A stretch of 64,000 nt of DNA from Bosea sp. (in: a-proteobacteria) (GTDB taxonomy: Bacteria; Pseudomonadota; Alphaproteobacteria; Rhizobiales; Beijerinckiaceae). Positions 34,883 to 46,710 of this stretch are shown here, in pieces. The notes under the pieces were generated by a model that was not told the DNA's origin, searched no databases, and worked only from the letters and a program-made list of their open reading frames with translations. Position numbers and translations under genes: made by a program. The DNA lies in assembly GCA_023910605.1 (NCBI GenBank), contig JAAVVV010000001.1, positions 3,338,698 to 3,402,697 of the forward strand, read 5' to 3'. How positions within the stretch are numbered: the stretch's first letter is position 1; the number at the start of each line of letters is the position of its first letter.

Positions 34883-35819
34883 GCGTGATTTCATCGCGGG
34901 CAGCCGCCCTTCCCGCCTCGTCCGACAGCCAGCGCCAGCCCTGCATCTGGTTGCGGAACCAGGTGAACTGACGCTTCACATAGGCGCGCGTGTCCGCCTG
35001 CCCGCGATGGATGGCGTCGTCGCGGCTCATCGCGCCGCGCAGGTGGGCGATCAGCGCCGGCACGCCATGGGCGCGCATCACAGGCAGCAACGGATCAAGC
35101 CCGCGTCCGGCCAGCGCCTCGACCTCAGCCAGCGCGCCGCCGGCGATCATGGCGTCGAACCTGGCATTGATGCGGGCATGAAGAGCGGCCCTCTCGGGCG
35201 CCAGGAACAGCTTCACCAAAGGCTTGCCGGCGAGCAGCCCCGGCTCGCGCTCGCCATGGTAGCTCGACAGCGAGCGGCCCGTGGCCTCGAACACCTCAAG
35301 CGCGCGCATCACGCGCAGGCGGTCGCTCGGGCGCAAGGCTGCCGCCCCGGCCGGGTCGCGCGCCGCCAGCCTTGCGTGCAGCGCTGCGGTCCCGACCCCC
35401 TCGCAGGACTCCCGCACCGCCTCGCGCACCTCCGGCGGCAGTTGCGGGATGGAGGACAGCCCCGCCTCCAGCGCCTGGTGATAGAGGCCCGTGCCGCCCG
35501 CCAGGATCGGCAACCGCCCGGCCCGCCACACGGCCTCGATTTCGCGAGTCGCATCCGCAGCATAGCGCGCGACCGAATAATTCTCCGCCCCGTCAATGAA
35601 GCCGAACAGCCTGTGCTCGGCCTGCGCCTCCTCCTCGGGAGAAGGCCGCGCCGTGATGACGCGCAGGTCGCGGTAGACCTGCATCGAATCCGCGTTGAGG
35701 ACCACGCCGCCCGTTGCCCGCGCCAGCTCAATGGCATAGGCCGACTTGCCGCTGGCGGTCGGACCTGCAATGAGCACCGCGACCGCGCCTCGCACACCCG
35801 GAGCTGAAGCTGCATCCAT
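34857..35819 (-). CDS. miaA: tRNA dimethylallyltransferase MiaA
   Basis: Enzyme of 320 aa that adds a dimethylallyl group to A37 of tRNAs reading UNN codons. The P-loop GPTASGKS is at 19-26, followed by [20 protein letters not shown] (tRNA and DMAPP contact region), [11 protein letters not shown] and a C-terminal RQFTWFRNQ. The ATG overlaps the serB ATG on the other strand in a CATG. A start a few codons downstream ([13 protein letters not shown]) would also fit the family. It is directly upstream of the ilv leader gene. Confidence 0.95.
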   Translation of the reverse strand: MDAASAPGVRGAVAVLIAGPTASGKSAYAIELARATGGVVLNADSMQVYRDLRVITARPSPEEEAQAEHRLFGFIDGAENYSVARYAADATREIEAVWRAGRLPILAGGTGLYHQALEAGLSSIPQLPPEVREAVRESCEGVGTAALHARLAARDPAGAAALRPSDRLRVMRALEVFEATGRSLSSYHGEREPGLLAGKPLVKLFLAPERAALHARINARFDAMIAGGALAEVEALAGRGLDPLLPVMRAHGVPALIAHLRGAMSRDDAIHRGQADTRAYVKRQFTWFRNQMQGWRWLSDEAGRAAARDEITLDRRGATV

Positions 35820-36717
35820 GGCCTATGTCGCGACCCTCGTATCCAACCCCGCCGACAAGGCGCTGACCCCGGCCCTCCTGGCAAGGGCCGCCGACGCGCT
35901 GCCCCATGCCGGGGCGGCGCAGTGGCTCTCTTCCGGTATCGCGGCGGACCTGCCCTTTGCAAGGGCGGATGCGCCGCTCGGAGCGATCGCCGACCGGCTG
36001 CGTCAAGCGCTGGACGCGCCGCTCGATGTCTTCGTGCAGCCTCTCGCCCACCGCCGCAAGCGCCTGTTCCTGGCCGACATGGACTCCACCATGATCGGGC
36101 AGGAATGCATCGACGAACTGGCGGACTTCGTGGGCCTCAAGGCCGAGGTCTCCGCCATCACCGAGCGGGCGATGCGCGGCGAGCTTGCCTTCGAGCCGGC
36201 GCTGCGCGAACGCGTCGCCCTGCTCAAGGGCCTGCCCATCGGCGTCGTCGACGAGATCGTGGCCAGCCGCATCAGCCTCACCGCGGGCGGTCCCGAGCTG
36301 GTCCGCACCATGCGCGCCCATGGCGCCTACACGGCGCTGGTCTCGGGCGGCTTCACGGTCTTCACGAGCCGCATCGGCGCCATGATCGGCTTTGATGAGG
36401 ATCGCTCCAATTGGCTCGATGTCGATGCCGACAAGCTCGCTGGCACCGTGCGCGAGCCGATCCTGGGCCGGCAGGCCAAGCTCGATGCGCTGGTCGATCT
36501 GCGGGAACGGGCGGGGCTGGCGCCCGAGCAGACCATGGCGGTCGGCGACGGCGCCAATGATCTGGCGATGCTGGGCGAGGCTGGTCTGGGCGTCGCCTTC
36601 CGCGCCAAGCCGGCCGTCGCGGCGGCGGCTCATGCCCGCATCGACCATGCCGACCTGACGGCGCTTCTTTACGCGCAGGGCTATCGCGAAGACGAAATCA
36701 TCACGGGCCGAGGCTGA
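35818..36717 (+). CDS. serB: Phosphoserine phosphatase SerB
   Basis: HAD-family phosphatase of 299 aa that makes serine from phosphoserine. The catalytic DxDST motif is D87-M-D89-S90-T91 ([19 protein letters not shown]); motif II is [14 protein letters not shown], and motif III is [19 protein letters not shown]. An N-terminal region of about 80 residues with an ACT-like fold precedes it, as in the SerB of this group. The start codon shares bases with that of miaA, so the promoters of the two genes must lie inside each other's coding sequence. Confidence 0.95.
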   Translation: MAYVATLVSNPADKALTPALLARAADALPHAGAAQWLSSGIAADLPFARADAPLGAIADRLRQALDAPLDVFVQPLAHRRKRLFLADMDSTMIGQECIDELADFVGLKAEVSAITERAMRGELAFEPALRERVALLKGLPIGVVDEIVASRISLTAGGPELVRTMRAHGAYTALVSGGFTVFTSRIGAMIGFDEDRSNWLDVDADKLAGTVREPILGRQAKLDALVDLRERAGLAPEQTMAVGDGANDLAMLGEAGLGVAFRAKPAVAAAAHARIDHADLTALLYAQGYREDEIITGRG

Positions 36718-36736
36718 CCATCAACCTCTGAACGAC

Positions 36737-36766
36737 GCAAAAGAAAAGCAGCCTCATGGGCTGCTT
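36737..36766 (-). terminator. Intrinsic terminator of degP
   Basis: AAGCAGCC and GGCTGCTT form an eight-pair stem around a 5-nt loop. On the minus strand it is followed by TTCTTTTG, a good T-tract. It lies 31 bp after the degP stop, in the convergent gap with serB. Confidence 0.85.
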
Positions 36767-36796
36767 GTCCGATCGGCTCGCAGGCTCAGGGCCACA

Positions 36797-38407
<1,611 letters not shown>

Positions 38408-38555
38408 GTCGATCCTCACGGGCGAATGTCTCTCATTGGGTCCGGGTCAGGACGATCAGCGGGCGAAGCGGTTGCACACGAGAACCGCACGCCAGCGATA
38501 ACGGCACGCGGATCATGATACAGGAAATGGGGCGCGCCGTCGGCACGCAAAACCC

Positions 38556-38753
38556 CTATACAGCGAAAAAACGCCGCGCCACCCATATCACGATTATGCC
38601 AGCCACCGCCGAGACGAGCCCGACGATCCGCAGGATGTCGGCAGGCGTCTCGGCTGCGCTGCGCATGGCCTCCTGCGCCTTGCCGGGCAGAAGCGCGAAC
38701 AGAACGCCCTCGATGACCAGAACAAGGCCAATCGCAGCCACGAAGTCGGTCAT
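38556..38753 (-). CDS. DUF2065 family small membrane protein
   Basis: Protein of 65 aa beginning MTDFVAAIGLVLVIEGVLFAL, the standard DUF2065 N-terminus, with a second hydrophobic helix near the C-terminus (VGLVSAVAGIIVIWVARRF). GGGAAGAG lies before this ATG; an ATG at 38780 would add nine residues. The gene is commonly found between hflC and degP in alphaproteobacteria, as here. The function is unknown. Confidence 0.88.
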   Translation of the reverse strand: MTDFVAAIGLVLVIEGVLFALLPGKAQEAMRSAAETPADILRIVGLVSAVAGIIVIWVARRFFAV

Positions 38754-38786
38754 CGAGGGGCTCTTCCCAGTCCGGGTCATTCAGCC

Positions 38787-39677
38787 TCAGGGGCGGCCCT
38801 CGGGCCGCGCCCGGCCCCGGGGATCGTTGAAGAAGCGGAAGAAGTCCGAGTTCGGAGAGATCACCATCCGCGTATCGCCTGATTTCAGGCCCGTTTCATA
38901 AGCCTGCATCGACCGGTAGAAGGCGAAGAATTCCGGATCACGGCTGAACGCCGCCGCGAAGATGCGGTTGCGTTCCGCATCGCCCTGGCCACGCGTCTCG
39001 TCGGCCTTGCGACCGGCTTCGCCGAGCAGCACCTGCACGTCGCGATCGGCGCGGGCGCGGATCTCCTGCGAGGTCTGCGAGCCGTTGGCGCGAAGATCCG
39101 CAGCCTCACGCTGACGCTCGGTCTGCATCCGCTGGAACACGGCCTGGCTGTTGCCGGCCGGCAGGTCCACGCGGGTCAGGCGCACATCGATGATCTCGAT
39201 GCCGAAGGCGCGGGCCTGGCGGTTCACCTCATCCTGGATGCGGTTCATCAGCCGGGCGCGCTCGGTCCGCACGATCGCGGTGTAGTTCGCTTCCGCCAGG
39301 ACGTTCCGGATTGTGGAGTTGGTGATGCGGTTAAGCTGGGCATTGGCGCCGTTGATGTTGTTCACCGACTGGAAGAACAGCAGCGCATTGCTGATGCGGT
39401 AGCGCGCGAAGGCATCGACCGACAGGCGGTTCTGGTCGTTGGCCAGGATTTCCTGAACCGGCAGGTCGAGGTCGAGGATCCGCTTGTCGAGCATGATGAC
39501 CGTGTCGACGAAGGGCGCCTTGAACTTGATGCCCGGCTCGGTGACCACGCGCTGCACGGCGCCGAAGCGCAGGACGAGAGCCTGCTGGGTCTGCGGCACG
39601 GCGAAGGCGGAGAGCATCACGAGGACGGCCGCAGCGCCGAGCGCGATGAGGGTTGTGAGCTTGACGGTGTTGTTCAT
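38787..39677 (-). CDS. hflC: Protease modulator HflC
   Basis: SPFH/prohibitin-domain membrane protein of 296 aa that, with HflK, encloses and restrains the FtsH protease. A single N-terminal membrane helix (LTTLIALGAAAVLVMLSAF) is followed by the band-7 domain (QALVLRFGAVQRVVTEPGIKF, FGIEIIDVRLTRVDLP). A helical region FQRMQTERQREAADLRANG and the alanine/glycine-rich RDVQVLLGEAGRKADETRGQGDAE are typical. The ATG overlaps the hflK stop (ATGA). Confidence 0.96.
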   Translation of the reverse strand: MNNTVKLTTLIALGAAAVLVMLSAFAVPQTQQALVLRFGAVQRVVTEPGIKFKAPFVDTVIMLDKRILDLDLPVQEILANDQNRLSVDAFARYRISNALLFFQSVNNINGANAQLNRITNSTIRNVLAEANYTAIVRTERARLMNRIQDEVNRQARAFGIEIIDVRLTRVDLPAGNSQAVFQRMQTERQREAADLRANGSQTSQEIRARADRDVQVLLGEAGRKADETRGQGDAERNRIFAAAFSRDPEFFAFYRSMQAYETGLKSGDTRMVISPNSDFFRFFNDPRGRARPEGRP

Positions 39678-40909
39678 CGGATCATCCCCGGGATGGGCTT
39701 GCCGCCGGCGGCGCCGCCACTCTGGCTTTCGGCGGGCGCGCGGCGCTGGATCTGGTCGAGAGGCAGGAAGGGCACCACGCCGTTTCCGCCGCCGCCTTGC
39801 TGGTCGATGATGACCTTGTCCATGCCGCCGAACACGCGCTCCATCGTCTCGAGGAACAGGCGCTCGCGGGTGACTTCAGGCGCGAGCCTGTACTGCTCGT
39901 AGATCTGGCTGAAACGGGAGGCCTGACCGGTTGCTTCGGCCACTGACCGTTCGCGATAGGCTTCGGCTTCCTGCACGAGGCGCGCCGCCTGGCCGCGCGC
40001 TTCAGGCACGACGCGGCTGGCATAGGTCTCGGCTTCGTTGCGCATGCGGTTCTGGTCCTGCTGCGCGGCCTGAACGTCGCGGAAGGCCTCGATGACCTGC
40101 GCGGGCGGGTCGGCCTTCAGCATCTGCAGGCCCGAGACGAGCACGCCGGCCCCATAGGAGTTGAGCGTGTCCTGCACGAGCTGGCGGACCTCGGTTTCGA
40201 TCGCGCCGCGTTCGGTGGTCAGGATCGGCTGGATCGCGCGCCGGCCGATGACCTCGCGCATGGCGCTTTCCGAAACCGTCCTGATCGTGCCTTCGGGGTT
40301 CTGGATGTTGAACACGAAGTTCTCGGGACGGGCGGGATCGATCTGCCACTGCACCTGGAAGGCGATGTCGACGATATTGCCGTCGCCGGTCAGCATCAGG
40401 CTGTCTTCGCCGGTGGAGCGCTGCTGCACCGGCTGGCCACGCTGGTTCATGACGAGCGCCGTGCCGACCTCGATGCGGTTGATCTGGGTCACTCGCGGCT
40501 TGATCACCGCGCCGATCGGCGCGGGCCAGTTCCAGTCAAGGCCCGGAGCGGTCTTGGTGGTGTAGCGCCCGAACACCGTCTTGATGCCGATCTCGTCGGG
40601 CCGGACCGTGAAGAAGCCTGTCGCCAGCCAGCCAAACACGGCCAGGAGGGTGATCACGATGATGCCCTTGGAGCTCATGCCGCCGCCGGAGCCGCCGGGG
40701 ATGATGTTCTTCAGTCGGTCCTGACCCTTTCGCAGGATGGCTTCGAGGTCGGGAGGGCCGCCGGAGCCGGTGGGTCCACCACCACCGCCGCCACCGCCGC
40801 CCCAAGGTCCGCCGCCATTGCCGCCGCCACTGCCGCCGCCACGGTTGCCCCATGGGCCCCCACCGCCGCCGCTGCCGCCGCCTCCCCCGCTCTGATTGCT
40901 CCAGGGCAT
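39674..40909 (-). CDS. hflK: FtsH protease activity modulator HflK
   Basis: Membrane protein of 411 aa, partner of HflC. The N-terminal ~75 residues are a cytoplasmic Gly-rich tail (GGGGGSGGGG-type runs with PWGNRG) and include PPDLEAILRKGQDRLKNIIPGG, a conserved HflK segment. One membrane helix (GIIVITLLAVFGWLATGFFTV) precedes the band-7 domain. The C-terminus has RLAPEVTRERLFLETMERVF and KVIIDQ. It is the first gene of hflK-hflC-DUF2065. Confidence 0.96.
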   Translation of the reverse strand: MPWSNQSGGGGGSGGGGGPWGNRGGGSGGGNGGGPWGGGGGGGGGPTGSGGPPDLEAILRKGQDRLKNIIPGGSGGGMSSKGIIVITLLAVFGWLATGFFTVRPDEIGIKTVFGRYTTKTAPGLDWNWPAPIGAVIKPRVTQINRIEVGTALVMNQRGQPVQQRSTGEDSLMLTGDGNIVDIAFQVQWQIDPARPENFVFNIQNPEGTIRTVSESAMREVIGRRAIQPILTTERGAIETEVRQLVQDTLNSYGAGVLVSGLQMLKADPPAQVIEAFRDVQAAQQDQNRMRNEAETYASRVVPEARGQAARLVQEAEAYRERSVAEATGQASRFSQIYEQYRLAPEVTRERLFLETMERVFGGMDKVIIDQQGGGGNGVVPFLPLDQIQRRAPAESQSGGAAGGKPIPGMIR

Positions 40910-41007
40910 GAAATCCGCCTTTGTTATTGATCGTTTCTCGAGCGCCTAGCGCCCCGCTTCGCTGAGTGAATTGGGCATCTTGGCCGCTTCCGTCAACTGA
41001 CGAGAGG

Positions 41008-41520
41008 TCACATGCGGCGTTTCAGATCAAGAAAGGTGAACGGGTGCTCATCATCCGGCCCTGCCGGGTGCGGCTCGCGGCTGATTTCGTCCCATTCAGC
41101 GCGCGAGAATTCAGGAAAACGGGCATCGCCCGGCGGCTCGGCATGGACCAGCGTGAGGTGAAGCCGGTCGCACAGGGGCAAGGCCTGCCGGTAAACGTTC
41201 TCGCCCCCGCCGATCACCACGCTGTCGGCGCCGTGCTGGCGGGCCAGTTCCTGGCCCAGCGCCATGGCTGCATCAAGCGAAGCGGCGGTTGTGACGCCCT
41301 CGGCGGCAAAGTCCGGATCGCGCGTCAGCACCACCATGTGCCTGCCCGGCAGCGGGCGGCCGATGGACTGGAAGGTCTTGCGTCCCATCAGCAGCGGCCT
41401 GCCCATGGTGAGCATGCGGAAGCGCTTGAGATCGGTCTTGAGCCGCCAGATCAGACGGTTGTCATCGCCGATCACGTCATTGTCGGCCAGCGCGGCGATG
41501 GCGACGACAGGCACGCTCAT
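41008..41520 (-). CDS. folA: Dihydrofolate reductase
   Basis: Enzyme of 170 aa that reduces dihydrofolate to tetrahydrofolate with NADPH. It begins [27 protein letters not shown] and has the substrate-binding Asp in KTDLKRFRMLTMGRPLLMGRKTF and the NADPH site VIGGGENVYRQAL. The ATG overlaps the stop of the GNAT gene. It pairs functionally with thyA two genes upstream, whose reaction produces the dihydrofolate. Confidence 0.95.
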   Translation of the reverse strand: MSVPVVAIAALADNDVIGDDNRLIWRLKTDLKRFRMLTMGRPLLMGRKTFQSIGRPLPGRHMVVLTRDPDFAAEGVTTAASLDAAMALGQELARQHGADSVVIGGGENVYRQALPLCDRLHLTLVHAEPPGDARFPEFSRAEWDEISREPHPAGPDDEHPFTFLDLKRRM

Positions 41521-42008
41521 CGGCCTGGCTCCATGCCCGCAAGCCTTGCGAGGGCGGCGCCTCCAAGCCCGAAGGTGGTCCACTCATCCTGCGCCTCGGC
41601 GCCGAGCGTGCGATAGAAGGCGATGGACGGCTCGTTCCAGTTCAGCACCCACCAGCGCAGCCGGCCGAGCCCCTCGTCGACGCAGCGCCGGGCAAGGCGG
41701 GCGAGCAGCGCCTTGCCGATGCCCTTGCCGCGCGCCTCCGGCCGCACGAACAGATCTTCGAGATAGATGCCGTGCCGGCCCTGGAAAGTCGAATAGGTGT
41801 AGAACCAGAGGGCGAAGCCCACCGGCTGGCCGCCAAGCTCGGCGATGTCGCAGAACACACGGGGCGCATCGCCGGACAGGTCGCGCGCGATGTCCGCCTC
41901 GCTGGCCTCGACCTCGTGCAGCAGCCTCTCATACTCAGCCAGTTCGCGGATGAAGGCGAGGACGAGCCCGGCATCGGCCGGCCCGGCGGGGCGAATGGTC
42001 AGCGTCAT
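41517..42008 (-). CDS. GNAT family N-acetyltransferase
   Basis: Acetyltransferase of 163 aa. The acetyl-CoA binding motif A reads [21 protein letters not shown], with [19 protein letters not shown] before it. This layout resembles the diamine (spermidine/thialysine) N-acetyltransferase subgroup, but the substrate cannot be assigned. It overlaps thyA upstream and folA downstream by 4 bp each, so it is translated within the folate/thymidylate operon. Confidence 0.9.
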   Translation of the reverse strand: MTLTIRPAGPADAGLVLAFIRELAEYERLLHEVEASEADIARDLSGDAPRVFCDIAELGGQPVGFALWFYTYSTFQGRHGIYLEDLFVRPEARGKGIGKALLARLARRCVDEGLGRLRWWVLNWNEPSIAFYRTLGAEAQDEWTTFGLGGAALARLAGMEPGR

Positions 42009-42799
42009 ACCGCGATCGGCGCCTTGATCGCCGGGTGCGGATCATAGCCCTCGATGACGATGTCCTCGAAGCGGAAGTCCTCGATGCGGCGCATGGCGGG
42101 GTTGAGCATGAGCTTCGGCAGCGGCCGCGGCTCGCGCGTGAGCTGCAGCCGGGCCTGATCGAGGTGGTTGCTGTAGAGATGGGTGTCACCGAAGGAGTGC
42201 ACGAATTCGCCCGGCTCGAGGCCGGTGACCTGCGCCATCATCTGCGTGAGCAGCGCATAGGAGGCGATGTTGAAGGGCACGCCCAGGAAGACATCGGCGC
42301 TGCGCTGATAGAGCTGGCAGGAAAGCCGGCCCCCGGCCACGTAGAACTGGAACAGGCAATGACAGGGCGCCAGCGCCATCTTCGGAATGTCGACCGGGTT
42401 CCAGGCCGAGACGATGAGGCGGCGCGAGTCGGGGTTGCGGCGGATCTCCTCCGTCACCCAGGCGATCTGGTCCACGGTCGCGTTGTCCGGCCCGGCCCAG
42501 GAGCGCCACTGCCGTCCATAGACAGGCCCGAGATCGCCGTTCGCGTCGGCCCATTCATCCCAGATGCTGACGCCGTTCTCCCTAAGGTAGCGCACATTGG
42601 TGTCGCCTCTCAGGAACCAGATCAGCTCGTGGATGATCGACTTCAGGTGCAGCTTCTTGGTCGTGACGAGGGGAAATCCATCCGACAGGTCAAAGCGCAT
42701 CTGGTGGCCGAACACGGAGAGCGTGCCGGTGCCCGTGCGGTCGGACCTGGGCACGCCCTCGTCGAGCACGCGGGTCAGCAGGTCATGATACTGGCGCAT
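42005..42799 (-). CDS. thyA: Thymidylate synthase
   Basis: Enzyme of 264 aa, exactly the length of E. coli ThyA. It methylates dUMP to dTMP using methylene-tetrahydrofolate. The phosphate-binding Arg is in [18 protein letters not shown], the catalytic Cys in [11 protein letters not shown], and [18 protein letters not shown] and [21 protein letters not shown] are present. I chose the ATG of MRQYHDLL because longer readings add basic non-family sequence. Confidence 0.97.
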   Translation of the reverse strand: MRQYHDLLTRVLDEGVPRSDRTGTGTLSVFGHQMRFDLSDGFPLVTTKKLHLKSIIHELIWFLRGDTNVRYLRENGVSIWDEWADANGDLGPVYGRQWRSWAGPDNATVDQIAWVTEEIRRNPDSRRLIVSAWNPVDIPKMALAPCHCLFQFYVAGGRLSCQLYQRSADVFLGVPFNIASYALLTQMMAQVTGLEPGEFVHSFGDTHLYSNHLDQARLQLTREPRPLPKLMLNPAMRRIEDFRFEDIVIEGYDPHPAIKAPIAV

Positions 42800-42890
42800 G
42801 AGCCGAATCCTCCGTGTTTGGCCGTTTACGGCATTTCCCCGCCGCGCGCGCCGGCCCTTGCGCTCATCCACTGCAAAATCAGCGGCGGCG

Positions 42891-43376
42891 TCAGTTGCCC
42901 CGCAATCCGGGCCATCGGAGGTCGGCCCGGGCGACTAAGCCGGGGATGTCGCGCTCCCATCGGGCATGGATGCGGGCGTCATAATTGAGGAACAGCCGCC
43001 CATCGACGACACGCCAGTTGGCCGGATCGCCCTTGGCCTTGTAGCCCTGCGCCGCCGCCCAGGCGCAATGCCCGCCATAGGCCGGCGCATAGCGCGCGGG
43101 GTCGGCCATGAAGGCCTCGCGGTTGACGGCGCTGGCGAAGCGCCAGATCGCCCCGTTCCACGTCCATGCGAACTGCGCATGCCCAGGCGTGGGGCGTCCT
43201 TGCGTGAAGTACGCGACCACGTCATGCCCCCCGGCCGCAACACCTGGAATAATGCCGGCGAACACCTCTGCGCGTGCGCTCAAGGGCGCAAGCAGAGCGG
43301 AAGCGGAAACGGCCGCCCCGGCGGCCATCAGCGCGATGCCGCTGACGATGCCAAGACGCGTCGGGTTGAATGCCAT
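42891..43376 (-). CDS. YHS domain-containing secreted protein
   Basis: Protein of 161 aa with a signal-like N-terminus ([28 protein letters not shown]) and a YHS-type domain: [54 protein letters not shown]. One cysteine is in GGHCAWA. Such periplasmic YHS proteins are thought to bind metals or partner with redox enzymes, but no function is established here. GGAGAAG is just before the ATG. Confidence 0.88.
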   Translation of the reverse strand: MAFNPTRLGIVSGIALMAAGAAVSASALLAPLSARAEVFAGIIPGVAAGGHDVVAYFTQGRPTPGHAQFAWTWNGAIWRFASAVNREAFMADPARYAPAYGGHCAWAAAQGYKAKGDPANWRVVDGRLFLNYDARIHARWERDIPGLVARADLRWPGLRGN

Positions 43377-43519
43377 GGGACTTCTCCTGTATCGGCGCGG
43401 CCCTGGACGCCAGCCGCCCATCCCTGCCGCAGATGCATTCGTCGCCAGCTGCGGTTTCGTTACCAGCCTTGCGCGGCCGGCTTCACGGCGGCCTTTCAAT
43501 TGCCGCGTCCCGTCGCTAT
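43377..43519. other. Intergenic region before ssrA
   Basis: This stretch between the start of the YHS gene and the tmRNA acceptor piece shows no credible reading frame. It should hold the divergent promoters of the YHS gene and ssrA. Confidence 0.4.
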
Positions 43520-43812
43520 ATCGAACGTGTCGCCTTTCGGGGCGTCTATGGCGATAAACGGCGACCGAAATAAACCATTCGGACCCGGGGGCGGTACCCG
43601 GCGCCTCCACCTGAAGTCAGCGCGCTGGCTTGAGGCGGGGGCGAAACAGGATCGACGAGGGCGTAAAGGGTCGGCTTTTGCTCGGCATGGTTCCACCGTC
43701 ATCGGGCCATAGCATAGTTGCCAATGACAACAATGCGCGTGTTGCCGTTGCCGCGTGAGCGGTAGCAGCACACAAACCTAAGTCCTTTCGCTTCGCAGCG
43801 TAAAGGCGGGGC
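43520..43812 (+). ncRNA. ssrA: tmRNA, two-piece circularly permuted form
   Basis: The acceptor piece comes first and ends CGGTACCCGGCGCCTCCACC at 43611, with a T-arm-like stem CCGGG-GGCGGTA-CCCGG. After a 25-nt spacer the coding piece starts GGGGGCGAAACAGGATCGAC at 43637. GGGGGCG pairs with CGCCTCC to form the acceptor stem, with one G-T pair. The tag reading frame at 43720-43758 encodes ANDNNARVAVAA and a TGA stop. A hairpin AGCG-region near 43780-43810 closes the coding piece. This permuted order is characteristic of alphaproteobacteria. The outer ends are approximate. The last A of CCA is not encoded (ACC then T). Confidence 0.92.
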
Positions 43813-43814
43813 CC

Positions 43815-44007
43815 GGAGGAGCCTGGCAACAGAATCCTCCACCTCACCTTCCGCAGGAAGGCTCCTCCAGACCCCATGTCCCTGGGAGCCTGGCAACAGA
43901 ATCCTCCACCTCACCTTCCGCAGGAAGGCTCCTCCAGACCCCATGTCCCTGGGAGCCTCGCAACAGAATCCTCCACCTCACCTTCCGCAGGAAGGCTCCT
44001 CCAGACC
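43815..44007. repeat. 67-bp tandem repeat with nested palindromes, 2.8 copies
   Basis: Copies start at 43821, 43888 and 43955 with GCCTGGCAACAGAATCCTCC (GCCTCGC in the third) and have a period of exactly 67 bp; the third is cut after 53 bp. Each copy has CCTTCC-GCA-GGAAGG inside, and the first is flanked by GGAGGAGCC and GGCTCCTCC, exact complements. It fills most of the gap between ssrA and sspB. It looks like a dispersed palindromic element that has expanded locally. No coding function is apparent. Confidence 0.9.
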
Positions 44008-44125
44008 GCGATCTCCGCCGCGCCGGCACGCGCCGCGATGTCGCGCCCTGTCCCCCTTCATTCGACCGCAACCTCGCGTGAAAACGTCTCGCCTTCCGAA
44101 CAGATTCGTTTATTTTGCACGCAGC

Positions 44126-44779
44126 ATGACAAACCAGACGCCGCCCAAGGACCTGATCCGTTATGATCTGCTGGTGCAGGACGCTCTCAAGGGCGTCGTG
44201 CGCAGGGTGCTGATCGATGCCGGCAGGGACGGGCTTCCGGGCGATCATCACTTCTACATCTCCTTCCGGACCGATTTCCCGGGCGTGCGCCTCTCGCAGC
44301 GCATGCGGGAGAAGTATCCTGAGGAGATGACCATCGTTCTCCAGCATCAGTTCTGGGATCTGGGCGTCACCGAGCACACCTTCGAGGTCGGGCTGTCCTT
44401 CTCGGGCATACCGGAGCGGCTGCTCATCCCATTCGACGCCCTTGTCGGCTTCTTCGATCCCTCCGTGCAGTTCGGCCTCAAGTTCGAGCTGAACGGCGAG
44501 GCGACGGCAGCGGCCGAATCAGCGTCCGCCCAGGACGAGCCAGCCCCGGCGCGGTCCAAGCCGCGGCTTCCCGCGCCCAAACCCGAGAAGCTGCCTGCAA
44601 TGCCGCGCGGCGCGGCCTCCGAGCCCCAGGAGATCCGTCCGGCCGAGGTCAAGCCCGGCGAGCCGCGCCCCTCCGGCAAGGGCCAGGCGGCGAAGGCAAC
44701 TCCCGCCGAAGGCTCCAGCGAGGATGACAAGCAGTCGGCCCAGGTGGTGAGCCTCGACGCCTTCCGCAAGAAACCCTGA
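44126..44779 (+). CDS. sspB: SspB family ClpXP adaptor
   Basis: Protein of 217 aa. The N-terminal domain (KDLIRYDLLVQDALKGVVRRV, GDHHFYISFRTDFPGVRLS, MTIVLQHQFWDLGV, FEVGLSFSGIPERLLIPFDAL) is the alphaproteobacterial SspB fold that binds tmRNA tag peptides. A long Pro/Ala/Lys-rich linker leads to a C-terminal AQVVSLDAFRKKP, the ClpX-binding tail. The start is the ATG of MTNQTPPKD; longer upstream readings run through the 67-bp repeat. ssrA is 0.3 kb upstream on the same strand, and fumC follows after 6 bp. Confidence 0.93.
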   Translation: MTNQTPPKDLIRYDLLVQDALKGVVRRVLIDAGRDGLPGDHHFYISFRTDFPGVRLSQRMREKYPEEMTIVLQHQFWDLGVTEHTFEVGLSFSGIPERLLIPFDALVGFFDPSVQFGLKFELNGEATAAAESASAQDEPAPARSKPRLPAPKPEKLPAMPRGAASEPQEIRPAEVKPGEPRPSGKGQAAKATPAEGSSEDDKQSAQVVSLDAFRKKP

Positions 44780-44785
44780 GGCCCC

Positions 44786-46176
<1,391 letters not shown>

Positions 46177-46180
<4 letters not shown>

Positions 46181-46386
46181 GCGCCGAGATCATCAACCTG
46201 CGCAAGGCGCGCAAGGCGAAGGCCCGAGACGCCGCCAATGCCGAAGCGCAGGCAAACCGCGTCGCCTTCGGCCGCACCAAGGCCGAGCGCAGCGCCAGCG
46301 GGGCTGACAAGGCGCTGGCTGCGCGCAAGCTCGACGCCCACAGGCTGACCTCCGCTGCCGACCCCCCGGAAAAGCCGAAAGGCTGA
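46177..46386 (+). CDS. DUF4169 family protein
   Basis: Protein of 69 aa, basic and helical, beginning [17 protein letters not shown] and containing [13 protein letters not shown], the family hallmark. It overlaps fumC (ATGA) and is followed after 3 bp by the RHH gene. The function is unknown, but the order fumC-DUF4169-RHH recurs in Hyphomicrobiales. Confidence 0.9.
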
Positions 46387-46389
46387 GCC

Positions 46390-46677
46390 ATGGCGAGGCG
46401 GATGCAGCGCGGCGCGACGCCGGCCAGCCCGCGCGCTGCGCGTGAAGGCGTCATCAAGCGCTCGCTCTCGATTGCAGGCCACGCCACCTCGATCTCGCTC
46501 GAGGAGCCGTTCTGGCAGGCATTGAAGCGAATCGCCGAGGGGCGCGGACTGACCCTCGCCGCGCTCGTCGCCGAGATCGACGGCCGGCGCGCGCGAACCA
46601 ACCTGTCATCAGCGCTGCGCATTCATGTTCTGGAAGTGATCAGCGCCGAGGCTGAGGCCAGGGGAGCCAGACCATGA
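46390..46677 (+). CDS. Ribbon-helix-helix domain protein (RHH_4 type)
   Basis: Protein of 95 aa. The RHH region reads VIKRSLSIAGHATSISLEEPFWQALKRIAE, a short beta strand then two helices, followed by TLAALVAEIDGRR. Such proteins can be small DNA-binding regulators, although many RHH_4 members have no known target. It is the last gene of the sspB-fumC group and converges on the AsmA gene 33 bp away. Confidence 0.87.
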   Translation: MARRMQRGATPASPRAAREGVIKRSLSIAGHATSISLEEPFWQALKRIAEGRGLTLAALVAEIDGRRARTNLSSALRIHVLEVISAEAEARGARP

Positions 46678-46710
46678 TCTGCGGGCTGAGGCGGCCCTGG
46701 CGGTCAGAAC

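Noticed and set aside
44126..44779. Longer sspB reading from 43943
   Set aside because: The extra 61 codons run through the 67-bp repeat and show repeat-derived sequence, and the SspB fold starts at MTNQTPPKD.
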